64,000 nucleotides of DNA from Serripes groenlandicus. Its lineage: Eukaryota; Mollusca; Bivalvia; Cardiida; Cardiidae. The stretch covers positions 68,053,044-68,117,043 of the forward strand of contig JASEVX010000003.1 of the NCBI GenBank assembly GCA_031761405.1, written 5' to 3'. The notes under the pieces were generated by a model, which was not told where the DNA came from, made no database searches, and saw only the letters and a list, made by a program, of their open reading frames with translations. A program made the translations under genes and the position numbers. Below, in pieces: positions 1-11,124 of the stretch. Position 1 is the first letter of the stretch. Each line of letters starts with the position of its first letter.

Positions 1-544
1 ATGTCCGAACAAATTAATGTTAATCTTTAATCAAGATTTATCTATTTTCAAAACCAGAAGGTCTTAATCTGAAATGGTTGCCAAGAACTCTGTAGCTTTG
101 AATATTCGTGTTGATGTATAGTTGCCAAAAGATACATTAAATTCTAGATAACTCCTGAAATGCAGTTCACTGCAATCAGTGATGAACCGTTTAACCTTAT
201 ATGCTCATTTTACAGCCGTCAGATTTGATGATGTTAATACACAAATTTAAAACCTAGGAAGTTGAAAACAAACTTTTAATAAACCTTTGAAAACATATCT
301 TGAGGAAAAAAAGGAAGAAATTGCTCAAAAGTCGCCTGCTTCGGGGTGGTAAATATCGCAAACAAATGGAGTAAATAAATGGAGTAAATAAATGGAGTAA
401 ATAAATGGAGTAAATAAATGGAGTAAATAAACTCCAAATGAGCTTTCTTACAAGTTTGCTTGACCTCCGGAGTTTGGTACATTGATGTACAGTCAATACA
501 CATCCCGATCAACTTATCACGAACTCACGCCTGTTTTCTATCTA
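1..544. other. Unique AT-rich sequence, no gene seen
   Basis: No convincing coding region. Short open frames on the minus strand around 254-512 only translate the low-complexity block at 363-431. Nothing else recognised. Confidence 0.6.
363..431. repeat. 13-bp tandem repeat, about 5 copies
   Basis: The unit AAATGGAGTAAAT is repeated about five times almost without change. It is a short minisatellite. Confidence 0.9.
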
Positions 545-868
545 GATTGATTGGGGTTTAACGCCGTTTTCCTCATACAACAATTCTGCAGTAGACGACT
601 TTGAACGTATTTTGTCAAAACATAGAAAATCTCCAAAATTGAATGGATAACCTATGTCTAAAAGTGGAAAACATTGTTGCAAAAGGAAAAATTGCACGTT
701 TTGTGCAATTTCTTCTTTTGTCACTATGTTTTCAAAAAGCCGTCTGCTAAAGAGGCGTCAGAAAGCGTCTATATGAGGGAAAGGGTTAACGCCGTTTTCA
801 ACAATTTCTTATTCATATCACGACGGCCAGTTCACATACTCGCTACCGACTGAGCAACCGGGGCTCGG
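545..868 (-). mobile_element. S1 tRNA-derived SINE, internally deleted and split by a MITE
   Basis: Minus-strand S1 SINE. The tail (TGATTGGGGTTTAACGCC) is at 545-561, the body resumes after the family A insertion at 786, and the tRNA-like head ends near 868 (reverse complement of CCGAGCCCCGG). Compared with the full copy at 16939-17228 it lacks most of the middle: sequence after CCAGTTCAC jumps straight to the head. Confidence 0.75.
562..785 (+). mobile_element. Family A MITE (piggyBac-like, hairpin-centred) inside an S1 SINE
   Basis: Non-autonomous element with no coding capacity. The right end GAGGGAAAGGG is followed by TTAA at 786-789, and TTAA also precedes the left end (558-561). The centre pairs GAAAAATTGCAC-type arms. 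The left terminus is odd: instead of CCCTTTCC, bases 562-570 read CGCCGTTTT, the same sequence as in the SINE just past the right end. piggyBac origin is inferred from the TTAA target and the CCC/GGG ends. Confidence 0.8.
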
Positions 869-1362
869 TGTTTGCAATCTAATCTTTAAAGAAGTTCTGA
901 ATGTCTCTCCAGAACAGTAATGGTGTTTGCATTCTAATCTTTAAAGAAGTTCTGAATGTCTCTCCAGAACAGTAATGGTGTTTGCAATCTAATCTTTGAA
1001 GAAGTTCTGAATGTCTCTCAAGAACAGTAATGGTGTTTGCAATCTAATCTTTAAAGAAGTTCTGAATGTCTCTCCAGAACAGTAATGGTGTTTGCAATCT
1101 AATCTTTGAAGAAGTTCTGAATGTCTCTCCAGAACAGTAATGGTGTTTGTAATCTAATCTTTCAAGAAGTTCTGAATGTCTGTCCAGAACAGTAATGGTG
1201 TTTGCAATCTAATCTTTGAAGAAGTTCTGAATGTCTCTCCAGAACAGTAATGGTGTTTGCAATCTAATCTTTAAAGAAGTTCTGAATGTCTCTCCAGAAC
1301 AGTAATGGTGTTTGCAATCTAATCTTTAAAGAAGTTCTGAATGTCTCTCCAGAACAGTAATG
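868..1362. repeat. 55-bp tandem repeat, 9 copies
   Basis: Nine head-to-tail copies of a 55 bp unit containing GGTGTTTGCAATCTAATC and CTCTCCAGAACAGTAAT; 495 bp is exactly 9 x 55. Copies differ by a few substitutions (for example TTTAAAG, TTTGAAG and TTTCAAG variants). The array abuts the head of the SINE at its left edge. Confidence 0.95.
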
Positions 1363-1447
1363 AAGAAGCACTAACGATCGCAATGACCTTCCTCGGATGT
1401 CGGTTAGATCACGTGATGATGCTTAATCCGATTATAGACCGGCGTTC

Positions 1448-1660
1448 TACCCTTTCCCGCCGACAAATCTTCTGCAGGAAACGACTTTGCAAAACATCTT
1501 GACACACAGAGGAAAATATCTTCATTATAACAATGTAATCATTTAATAGTTGGTTTTTTTTAAAAGTCACGGAACAATATCAGAAATCGCCTATTGTGAA
1601 CAATTTCCCTTTTTGCCACAATTGTTTCAAAACGAGTCTGCGCGTGGAAAAGTGTCGATA
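1448..1660. mobile_element. Probable eroded family A copy
   Basis: ACCCTTTCCC at 1449 is followed by TCTTCTGCAGGAAACGACTTTG, and later by TTTGCCACAATTGTTTCAAAACGAGTCTGC, all recognisable family A segments. The ends and target duplication are no longer clear. Confidence 0.45.
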
Positions 1661-2517
1661 TTCTTCACGACAAATTACAAAAACGATAATTATCACTTAC
1701 TGTCCTTTTTAAGCCTCTACTATAAAAAGTTAAATGTACTAATAAGGATGTTATGCGAATTATAACCGTAGAAAATTCAAGAAAAATGCACAAGAAAGTT
1801 AGAGGTTACGACAATTAACGACAATTAACGACAATTAACGACAACTTACGACCAACCGACGTAGAGCATCGGAGATAAGTCGTACAACAGATCGTTTGTA
1901 ACAGCAAGTGATCGTATGATGCAAATCGTTCGTAGTTACGGACGACCGATTGGATCGTAGGAAAGACACACATGATAGTAACTTGTACCTCAGTGATCGA
2001 AGTCAGAAAATAGTCCAAACATGTAATACTTAATAATCTGTTAACTAATCGCACACACAAATCTTGTTATGACCGATAATGGTCCCTTTACCTTGTCCAT
2101 CTATCGTGGCGTTCGTGTTTACCGGATACACGTTCTCAGCCATTTTGTAAACACAAAAATAGTGATTCGGTCATGTTATATTACACATGTGATACATAAA
2201 GAAATACGTAATGGGTATATTAGATCGGATACAAGCATTGTCATGTGATAAATAATAGTGTTCACGATGGTCTCCACACAGGCCGCTTAAGACCACAAAC
2301 AGATCATAGGTAGTAAGGCAGTTTCTCGTAAGTGTAGGAGTGACACGACTATCGTGCGACTGGATGTGACTGGTTATAGGAAGTACGAGATCAGATGAGA
2401 CATTTCATAACGTCCAGTCGCTGATCATTTTAGCACCCTGTTTAAATGTTACATGTATTAGTAAACCGCATTTAAAAAGACATTTTTGCGACCGACACAA
2501 GAAGCTCGAACAGAGTC
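1661..2517. other. Unique sequence, no gene seen
   Basis: About 860 bp without a recognisable gene. It contains a short ACGACAATTA tandem (1809-1843). Open frames here are short and unlike any protein I know. Confidence 0.55.
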
Positions 2518-2521
2518 TTAA

Positions 2522-2731
2522 CCCCTTCCCTCATACGACAATTCTGCAGCACACGACTTTGAATATATTTTGTCAAAAAATAGAAAATCTCATATAACCT
2601 ATTACTTAAAGTGAAAAACATTGTGGCAAAAGGAGAAATTGCTCGTTTTGAGCAATTTCTTCTTTTGTCACTATGTTTTAAAAAGCCGTCTGCTGCAGAG
2701 GCGTCAGAAAGCGTCTATATGAGGGAAAGGG
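2522..2731 (+). mobile_element. Family A MITE, complete
   Basis: TTAA at 2518-2521 and 2732-2735 flanks a 210 bp element starting CCCCTTCCCTCATA and ending TATGAGGGAAAGGG. The core has AGAAATTGCTC GTTTT GAGCAATTTCT, a stem with a 5-nt loop. It is the clearest undisturbed example of the family on this strand. Confidence 0.9.
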
Positions 2732-2735
2732 TTAA

Positions 2736-3640
2736 AGTGATCTTACGACAGATTTAACCAGACCTTTCAAGTCGTATGAATGAAAAGTCGTGCGACTAGT
2801 CTTCTACTGGGTTGTCATTCATGGTCATGTGTCGATCAAACTAGTCTTTTGAAAGTTTCAGTGTGACCGCAACCTTGTTTCGGTAAAAAAAAAAAACAAA
2901 AAAACAATCACGTCACTCCCGCAAGTTCCTGCGACCACTTGTGATCGAAGACGAGACCTGACTGGACTTATATTTAATCGGAACTCCTCGGGTTATTCCG
3001 TCATCCTTCATCATCCAATCGGAACACCTCGGGTAATTCCGTCAGCCTTCATCATCCATCGCCGAGGTATTCCGATTGGTGAAGCATTCATCACCGACGT
3101 ATTCCGATTATAGGACTTATATTATGTGGCAAACACTTCGTTGTCGACACCTAAGTTAAATAGTGCCGACTGATAATTGAATAAATGATTGTCCGAGAAA
3201 ATGCGAATTCATGTCATATATTGTCGATGGAAATTCGATTAACACAGGACTGTTTGATTTGTACTGTTGACAGAGTACGGGAATAACAATGTTACGCCAT
3301 GTTTTACTATTTGGTCAGACAATAGTGTAAATGGACATAACTAACAGAAACTAATTACATCTACTCGAATCGCCCTGAACGCCGCAAATAATACAATTCC
3401 ATTTCAGACCAATCGAGTGCATCCTCCGAAATGTTAATGTCATGTCTAGACAGTTGTTTTATACTTGAATAAATAAATTAAATAAGAGAGAGAAATAGAA
3501 ATCAAATTTAAATGCTTAAATGTATATTCAACGTACATGTATATTGGTAGAAATGGGAAATATGGTGAGAAGTTAGTGTGATCCGTCCGTCTAACATGTG
3601 TGAAAACACTGTTCTTTTACTAAACAAAAAACAACAACTT
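2736..3640. other. Unique sequence with a 41-bp duplication; no gene seen
   Basis: Holds an A-rich run (2886-2905) and a two-copy 41 bp duplication (2979-3019 and 3020-3060: CGGAACACCTCGGGTAATTC type). No coding region supported. Confidence 0.55.
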
Positions 3641-3651
3641 TGTTTCCCAAA

Positions 3652-3857
3652 TTCCCACATACATCAAATCTACAGCAAATGACTTTGAAAGTATTTTGGC
3701 AAAATATGCAAAAGTTGATATAAATAAAAGTATATATATTTGATCGAGATGGAAACATTGTAGAAACAAAATAAATTGCACAGTATGATAATGTTTTCTA
3801 AAAGTCGGCTGCGCTGTAGATGCATAAACGGCATCTGCATATATGGGGACACGGTTA
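3652..3857 (+). mobile_element. Eroded family A copy
   Basis: Order of segments matches family A: ATCTACAGCAAATGACTTTGAAAG, then GAAACATTGTAG, then AATGTTTTCTAAAAGTCGGC, then ATCTGCATATATGGGGACACGGTTAA. Heavily substituted. Confidence 0.5.
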
Positions 3858-3886
3858 AAAGTCAAAAGGAGGTAAAACAATTGAAT

Positions 3887-4144
3887 TGAGCCGTCCCGCG
3901 AGAAAACCAACATTGTGGACTCTGCGTTAAGTATCGACCCGGATCAGCCTAAGCATGCTGCGCAGGCTAACCCAGAAAGACACGTTTCGCCCTCCTGTAG
4001 ATTTTCTGTTTCAGGAATCATTACTGTATACCTCTTTCCCCCTGAGACGGAATGTGTCGGCCCGGATCAGTCTGCGCGGAGAGCGCAGGCTGATCTGGGT
4101 CGATACATTACGCAGATACCATAATATTGGTTTTCTCGCGAGAG
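3887..4144 (+). mobile_element. Family B MITE
   Basis: About 258 bp bounded by TGAGCCGTCCCGCGAG and its inverse (GGTTTTCTCGCGAGAG here, slightly altered). The interior carries the family's paired segments GATCAGCCTAAGCATG and GCGCAGGCTGATCTGGG, plus TTTCTGTTTCAGGAATCATT in the centre. No coding capacity: two overlapping frames of about 70 codons only translate the element. Confidence 0.85.
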
Positions 4145-4500
4145 TTTCTTTTCAAAGCGGCGTTTAAACATCATACAAACAATCACATAAAAAGACAAAT
4201 CTAATATTGTTCGCTATGCGGCATAAACACTGATCTTATCGCAGAGGCCATAATGTATGTTCTCTCAAATAAGGCTCAAAGAGTCCTCTTTTTTCCTAAG
4301 ACCCCTTTTATCACAACGCGGCGCATACATAGATAAAAGTACAGTTTAAATGCATGTTTGTTGATCGATCGATTGATTACGGTTTAGACATTTCAGCAAG
4401 TTCTCGTTTCATTTCACAGCGGTATTTTTCCACCTATCACTTAGGTTCTGCCATTTATCGCAGTGGTGGAACTCCATGAAAATATCACTTATTTTCTGAC
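4145..4500. other. Unique sequence, nothing recognised
   Basis: No gene, repeat array or dispersed family recognised. Confidence 0.5.
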
Positions 4501-4757
4501 AGATAAACACTTAAATGAGTATATCCATTAAAAAATAGTCAAGGAAAAACATACTTTCCGCTTAGTTGGAAAAGACTACTTTAAGAACTTATAAAATATA
4601 ATTTTTCAGTAATGCTTTGCTATTATTTCTCATAGATAAACACTTAAATGAGTATATCCATTAACAAATAGTCAAGGAAAAACACACTTTCCGCTTAGTT
4701 GGAAAAGAATTCTTTAAGAACTTATAAATCATAATTTTTTCAGTAATACTTTGCTAT
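4501..4757. repeat. Tandem duplication, 133-bp period
   Basis: AGATAAACACTTAAATGAG recurs at 4501 and 4634, and similarity runs through TTTCCGCTTAGTTGGAAAAG to TTTGCTATTA in both copies. A few substitutions separate them. Confidence 0.9.
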
Positions 4758-4774
4758 TAAACTAAAACACTTAA

Positions 4775-4994
4775 CCACGTGTAGACCCTTGTTGACGCTT
4801 CTGCAGCTGGCGACTCTTGAAAACATTGTGGCAAAAATATAAATTGATCATAGTAATTGCTCCTTTGGCCACAATGTGTCTATTCAATATTAACTCTATT
4901 CAATAATGATATCTTCACTTTAAGAGTTTCTCCTTATGTTTGCCAATATATTTTCAAAGTCGTCTCCTGCAGATTTGTTGTATGTGGAAACGGG
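4775..4994 (-). mobile_element. Family A MITE, diverged
   Basis: TTAA at 4771-4774 and 4995-4998. Left end CCACGTGTAGAC is degenerate, right end GTGGAAACGGG is recognisable. The core hairpin is damaged (AAATTGATCATAGTAATTGCTCC). Confidence 0.7.
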
Positions 4995-4998
4995 TTAA

Positions 4999-5632
4999 CT
5001 CAGGTTTGTAATGTCAATTTCACCACGTGATTATTTTAAAATAGATGAGTGACTAAAACGGTCCATCTGTAACCCCGTTAAATCACTTTTCCTGATACAA
5101 ACGACATGTGTCGCCACAGTAGCAGACGAAATGTTTATTCACGTCACTCCTAACAATGAAAAGGAACGAGGGATCTCACTGAATAAAACATAGACAACTG
5201 GTTCCATACACTATTTTAAGAAAATGCCTGCTTTACACACATATGTTAAGGAAATATATAAACATTTTGAAATATACATGTTATTACAATACAAAAAATA
5301 GTTCAGAAAAAGGAGAAATAGTTAATTCTGAGGAATATGTTAAAGCTTTCTAAAGTCGTTTCTTTCAAAGCCGGTCAAATGCCGTCTGTAATAGGCCAAA
5401 AAATAAATTGTAAAGTTCGAGGGTAGCTTGGAGGAGGTAAGGGGTGACTGGCTACTGACAGCATTAGAAAATACGAGAGTGCCCAAATTGTATTTTCATC
5501 GTTCTGTTTGATAAGGTGTTTAAGTGCGGACTCTATCCATAAATCATCTACTTTATCTTAGTAATTGACATCAAATCTTTCAGTTTGTTCTATTCTTGTA
5601 CTTCCGATCATTCACATGTACATGTACGCATC
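4999..5632. other. Unique sequence, no gene seen
   Basis: No coding region or known repeat recognised in this interval. Confidence 0.5.
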
Positions 5633-7313
5633 AGACGAAAGAGTGGCTTGTCTCTATTCGAGTATCGATCATTAAATGCGCTTTGCAAATAATATAAAGC
5701 CGTTCAGACGAAATAGTTGATTGTCTCTATTCGAGTATCGATCACTATATTGGGCTATACATATAATATAAAGATGTTCAGACGAAATAGTTGATTGTCT
5801 CTATTCGAGTATCGATCAATATATTGGGCTATACATATAATATAAAGATGTTCAGACGAAATAGTTGATTGTCTCTATTCGAGTATCGATCAATATATTG
5901 GCCTATACATATAATATAAAGATGTTCAGACGAAATAGTTGATTGTCTCTATTCGAGTATCGATCACTATATTGGGCTATACATATAATATAAAGCTGTT
6001 CAGACGAAATAGTTGATTGTCTCTATTCGAGTATCGATCACTATATTGGGCTATACATATAATATAAAGCCGTTCAGACGAAATAGTGCATTGTCTCTAT
6101 TCGAGTATCGATCACTATATTGGGCTATACATATAATATAAAGCTGTTCAGACGAAATAGTTGATTGTCTCTATTCGAGTATCGATCAATATATTGTACT
6201 ATACATATAATATAAAGCCGTTCAAACGAAATAGTGGATTGTCTCTATTCGAGTATCGATCACTATATTGGGCTATACATATAATATAAAGCCGTTCAGA
6301 CGAAATAGTTGATTGTCTCTATTCGAGTATCGATCACTATATTGGGCTATACATATAATATAAAGCTGTTCAGACGAAATAGTTAATTGTCTCTATTCGA
6401 GTATCGATCATTATATTGGGCTATACATATAATATAAAGCTGTTCAGACGAAATAGTTAATTGTCTCTATTCGAGTATCGATCACTATATTGGGCTATAC
6501 ATATAATATAAAGATGTTCAGACGAAATAGTTGATTGTCTCTATTCGAGTATCGATCACTATATTGGGCTATACATATAATATAAAGCTGTTCAGACGAA
6601 ATAGTTGATTGTCTCTATTCGAGTATCGATCAATATATTGTACTATACATATAATATAAAGCCGTTCAAACGAAATAGTGGATTGTCTCTATTCGAGTAT
6701 CGATCACTATATTGGGCTATACATATAATATAAAGCCGTTCAGACGAAATAGTTGATTGTCTCTATTCGAGTATCGATCACTATATTGGGCTATACATAT
6801 AATATAAAGCTGTTCAGACGAAATAGTTAATTGTCTCTATTCGAGTATCGATCATTATATTGGGCTATACATATAATATAAAGCTGTTCAGACGAAATAG
6901 TTAATTGTCTCTATTCGAGTATCGATCACTATATTGGGCTATACATATAATATAAAGATGTTCAGACGAAATAGTTGATTGTCTCTATTCGAGTATCGAT
7001 CACTATATTGGGCTATACATATAATATAAAGCTGTTCAGACGAAATAGTTGATTGTCTCTATTCGAGTATCGATCAATATATTGTACTATACATATAATA
7101 TAAAGCCGTTCAAACGAAATAGTGGATTGTCTCTATTCGAGTATCGATCACTATATTGGGCTATACATATAATATAAAGCCGTTCAGACGAAATAGTTGA
7201 TTGTCTCTATTCGAGTATCGATCACTATATTGGGCTATACATATAATATAAAGCTGTTCAGACGAAATAGTTGATTGTCTCTATTCGAGTATCGATTACT
7301 TTATTAGACTATA
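5633..7313. repeat. 74-bp tandem array, about 23 copies, with 444-bp higher-order units
   Basis: The monomer contains TTCAGACGAAATAGTTGATT, GTCTCTATTCGAGTATCGAT and TTGGGCTATACATATAAT. Register is constant at 74 bp. A marker variant (CAATATATTGTAC followed by CCGTTCAAACG) recurs at 6187, 6631 and 7075, exactly 444 bp (6 monomers) apart, so the array grew partly by amplification of six-monomer blocks. Edge monomers (5633-5740, 7290-7313) are the most diverged. Confidence 0.95.
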
Positions 7314-7471
7314 CATATACTGTTAAGCCTCGTCAGCCGATTTGAGGTCTTATTGCACATCCGGTTTGGCATCGATTAAAGTTCCATTCGAGTACAAACA
7401 CAGTACTACAATTATAGGTATTTGTTTGTAAGACGAAACATTTTGAGACATTTGACATATAGGCGGATAGC

Positions 7472-7519
7472 TAAGACTCTGGTGAGACTGTGTGCATGCA
7501 GAGGCTCACCAGAGTCTTA
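7472..7519. repeat. Perfect 15-bp inverted repeat
   Basis: TAAGACTCTGGTGAG (7472-7486) pairs with CTCACCAGAGTCTTA (7505-7519) across an 18-nt loop. No gene adjoins it, so a regulatory role cannot be argued. Confidence 0.8.
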
Positions 7520-7549
7520 CATGTACGCAGATGCATTTACCATTTACCA

Positions 7550-7740
7550 CATATAGACGCATTTTAACGCCTCTGCTGCAGACAACTTTCTAAAACATTG
7601 AGGCAAATGAAGAAATGTCTCAATTACTTCTTTCGCCACAATGTTTTCATGCTTTTCGATGAGTATACTCCCATTTATAGAGAAGTTCCATGTTTTTGTC
7701 TAGATGTTCCAAAAGTTGTCTCTGTTACAGATGCGGAGTT
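7550..7740 (-). mobile_element. Eroded family A copy
   Basis: GACGCATTTTAACGCCTCTG, CTGCAGACAACTTT, CGCCACAATGTTTTC and GTCTAGATGTTCCAAAAG appear in family A order. The right terminus is missing. Confidence 0.5.
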
Positions 7741-7784
7741 CGAACATATTTGAGAGACGCAGCTCCTATCGAAATAACATTTAA

Positions 7785-7873
7785 CCCTTTCCCTCGTTTT
7801 GAGCAATTTCTTCTTTTGTCACTATGTCTTCAAAATGTCGTCTGCTACTATTGCGTCAAAAGGTTTGAAAGGG
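7785..7873 (+). mobile_element. Family A MITE with large internal deletion
   Basis: Only 89 bp, but with both ends (CCCTTTCCCTC...GAAAGGG) and TTAA on each side (7781-7784, 7874-7877). The left end is joined directly to the core GTTTTGAGCAATTTC, so the left arm of the hairpin is gone. Confidence 0.8.
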
Positions 7874-7877
7874 TTAA

Positions 7878-8167
7878 CCGTTTCGCTGAATAAAACAAAA
7901 GCCCGCATTTGATGCCTTTTAAGATAACGACATTAGGAATCAAGTGCGGTAAAAGGGGATATTGTTCTCAACAATGCTTCAACACTGTTCTAAGTAATAT
8001 TCCGGACTGAGATTTACATTGTATATATGTTTTAACCATTAAATGATACGAAGTTACCGTGAGTAAAACCTCGGACAAAAGCAGCACTCATCTTTCAGAC
8101 AAGGTCAAGTTTCTCTGCATCAGAAATTCTGAAAATGTTTAAGAAATCAGCTTTAAGGCGTGCAAAT
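7878..8167. other. Unique sequence, nothing recognised
   Basis: Short unique stretch before the 36-bp array. Confidence 0.5.
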
Positions 8168-9535
8168 GTAGTTTTACCATTGCAAATAAAACGTGAGGAC
8201 ACTGTCAGTCTACCATTGCAATTACAACGAGAGAACACTGTCAGTCTACCATTGTAAATAAAACGAGAGAACACTGTCAGTCTACCATTGCAAATAAAAC
8301 AGAGAACACTCTCAGTCTACCATTGCAAATAAAACAGAGAACACTGTCAGTCTACCATTGCAAATAAAACGAGAGAATACTGTCAGTCTACCATTGCAAA
8401 TAAAACAGAGAACACTGTCAGTCTACCATTGCAAATAAAACAGAGAACACTGTCAGTCTACCATTGCAAATAACACGAGAGAATACTGTCATTCTACCAT
8501 TGCAAATAAAACAGAGAACACTGTCAGTCTACCATTGCAAACACGAGAGAACACTGTCAGTCTACCATTGCAAATAAAACAGAGAACACTGTCAGTCTAC
8601 CATTGAAAATTAAATGCGAGAACACTGTCAGTCTACCATTGCAAATAAAACGAGAGAACATTGTCAGTCTACCATTACAAATAAAACAGAGAACACTGTC
8701 AGTCTACCATTACAAATAAAACAGAGAACACTGTCAGTCTACCATTACAAATAAAACGAGAGAACATTGTCAGTCTACCATTGCAAATAAAACGAGAGAA
8801 CATTGTCAGTCTACCATTGAAAATAAAACGAGAGAATACTGTAAGTCTACCATTGAAAATAAAACGAGAGAATACTGTCAGTCTACCATTGAAAATTAAA
8901 CAAGAGAATACTGTTAGTCTACCATTGCAAATAAAACGAGAGAACATTGTCAGTCTACCATTGAAAATAAAACGAGAGAATACTGTAAGTCTACCATTGA
9001 AAATAAAACGAGAGAATACTGTCAGTCTACCATTGAAAATTAAACAAGAGAATACTGTTAGTCTACCATTGAAAATAAAACGAGAGAACATTGTCAGTCT
9101 ACCATTGAAAATAAAACGAGAGAATACTGTCAGTCTACCATTGAAAATTAAACGAGAGAATACTGTCAGTCTACCATTACAAATAAAACGAGAGAACACT
9201 GTCAGTCTACCATTGCAAGTAAAACGAGAGAATACTGTCAGTCTACCATTGAAAATTAAACGAGAGAATACTGTCAGTCTACCATTGCAAATAAACCGAC
9301 AGAACACCGTCAGCCTACCATTGAAATTAAAACGAGAGAATACTGTCAGTCTACCATTGAAAAGTAAACGAGAGAATACTGTCAGTCTACCATTACAAAT
9401 AAAACGAGAGAACACTGTCAGTCTACCATTGCAAGTAAAACGAGAGAATACTGTCAGTCTACCATTGAAAATTAAACGAGAGAATACTGTCAGTCTACCA
9501 TTGCAAATAAACCGAGAGAATATTGTCAGTCTGAA
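8168..9535. repeat. 36-bp tandem array, about 38 copies, open on both strands
   Basis: Unit: TCTACCATTGCAAATAAAAC plus GAGAGAACACTGTCAG. In the left third many units lack one G and are 35 bp, which breaks the frame. From about 8700 on, units are 36 bp (12 codons) and free of stops on both strands, giving a 12-residue repeat KIKRENTVSLPL on plus and NGRLTVFSRFIF on minus. The longest open frames (8781-9590 plus, 8699-9724 minus) are products of this arithmetic. There is no sign of a promoter, splice sites or non-repeat domains, so I call a minisatellite and not a gene. Confidence 0.9.
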
Positions 9536-9783
9536 CTTGTACATTGCGATAAGCCCCGCCTTACACATTAAATATTTACATGACAAATGATTGTTGTCTC
9601 GGAGTTGTATATATGGATTCGGCTTAACGAATGTGCAGGCGTTTTGTTCGCGAAAGTCGAAAATAGCAGAAAATAGGTTATATTTGAATGTATCACTCAA
9701 TATAAAATGAACCCAGGATAACACAATCCCGCCATAGCTTGTAAAAAATCATATGTTAGCCCGTTCTAAGAAAAGTGTAAACG

Positions 9784-9985
9784 TTGACTTTAATGAACAA
9801 TGTAGATCCAGATATAAACCTGTGCATCCACACTGTCTGATCAAGATCTTCATTGTTCACGTATTTCCTACTTAAGAGTTTGCGAAGATTCAATCACATT
9901 GTGTAGATTATTGTAACACTGAGCAGATGGAGAGGTCGATCTGAACTGCTCCGATATGCCAATCTCTACCTTTTCCCAGCTTATC
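9784..9985 (+). mobile_element. R5 dispersed repeat
   Basis: GACTTTAATGAACAATGTAG, CTGATCAAGATCTTCATTG and AACACTGAGCAGATGGAG recur in the same order, diverged, at 23877-24320 and 41460-41610. Class unknown. Confidence 0.5.
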
Positions 9986-10005
9986 TATTTTCGAGTGAAC
10001 TAGAT

Positions 10006-10366
10006 GGTATGATTCACCAATTGAAGGTCAATATTACTGTCTACTTTGGAAAACAAAGTATAAGTACATACTTGCAAACAAGTGAATTTAGTGAATAGAG
10101 TAAAACAATTATGGAGCAATAGTAGAAAAATGTTCATTATGATAAATTTATCCATTTTTTCATCTCGTTAAAATGCGCAAAATGTGACTAAATGTGGGTA
10201 TGATTCACCAATTGAAGGTCAATATTACTGTCTGCTTTTGAAAAACAAGGTATAAGTACATACTTGCAAACAAGCCAATTTAGTGAATAGAGCATAACAA
10301 CCATGGAGCAATAGTAGAACAATATTCATTATGATCAATTTATCCTTCTTTTCATCTCGTTAAAAT
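10006..10366. repeat. Tandem duplication, 191-bp period
   Basis: GGTATGATTCACCAATTGAA occurs at 10006 and 10197, and similarity continues to TCATCTCGTTAAAATGCGC. Two copies. Confidence 0.9.
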
Positions 10367-10508
10367 GCGCTCTAAAATTGACAAAATGTGATTAAATGCG
10401 CTCTAAATGAGACTAAATGTGACTAAATGTGATTAAATGTGACTACTAAATGTGACTAAATGTGACTAAATGTGACTTAATGTGGTTAAATGTGGTTAAA
10501 TGTGGGTA
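10367..10508. repeat. 10-bp tandem repeat (TAAATGTGAC)
   Basis: About a dozen degenerate units of TAAATGTGAC and TAAATGTGGT follow the 191-bp duplication. They appear to grow out of the CAAAATGTGACTAAATGTG end of its first copy. Confidence 0.85.
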
Positions 10509-10516
10509 TGGATTAA

Positions 10517-10738
10517 CCCTTTCCCTCATACGACAATTCTGCAGCAGACGACTTTGAACATATTTTGTCAAAACATAGAAAATCTCCATAATTGAATGGA
10601 TAACCTATGACAAAAAGTGGAAAACATTGTGGCAAAAGGAGAAATTGCACGTTTCGTACAATTTCTTCTTTTGTCACTATGTTTTCAAAAAGCCGTCTGC
10701 TGCAGAGGCGTCAGAAAGCGTCTATATGAGGGAAAGGG
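10517..10738 (+). mobile_element. Family A MITE, complete
   Basis: 222 bp between TTAA at 10513-10516 and 10739-10742. Ends CCCTTTCCCTCATA and TATGAGGGAAAGGG are perfect inverse repeats over 14 bp. Core stem AGAAATTGCAC / GTACAATTTCT has one mismatch. Confidence 0.92.
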
Positions 10739-10909
10739 TTAAGAAACAAGCGGGATCCATTTTCCAGTGACGTGGGATCGATTTTGATTAAACAAGATGT
10801 CCATTTATCTTCTCCTGTCCGAAGGAATGACCAGTCGCTCGGACCAGACTTGACCAGTCGGCCTGTTGCAACATGTCAGCTGCGGGCAATTCCTGTTTAC
10901 CGTTAATTA

Positions 10910-11062
10910 AGTTAATGGAAGCGATCGGTTCACCTGTCGAGTCATGGAAAAGTGACCCCCACACCATTATAAATTCATCTTTCCTAACTCTAGAAATATT
11001 AGCATATGAGCTGTTCCCCGAGAAAACCAACATTATGGACTCTGCGTAATGTATTCACCCAA
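10910..11062. repeat. Segment duplicated at 11622-11797, including a family B left end
   Basis: TTAATGGAAGCGATCGGTTC, GTGACCCCCACACCATTA and a truncated family B end (from 11007: GAGCTGTTCCCCGAG, stopping near 11062) reappear about 710 bp downstream in the same order. The shared non-element flank shows a genuine duplication and not two independent B insertions. Confidence 0.8.
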
Positions 11063-11124
11063 ATGCTACCTATTTAAGAAAGAAATCTCGTTAAATAGAT
11101 AAATATGTATCTACATGAATATCA

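Noticed and set aside
3915..4167. Two overlapping frames of about 70 codons as small genes
   Set aside because: Both are translations of a family B MITE.
8699..9724. 341-codon minus-strand open frame (and a 269-codon plus frame) as a repeat protein gene
   Set aside because: Both are read-throughs of the same 36-bp minisatellite. No start context, splice signals or non-repeat domain.
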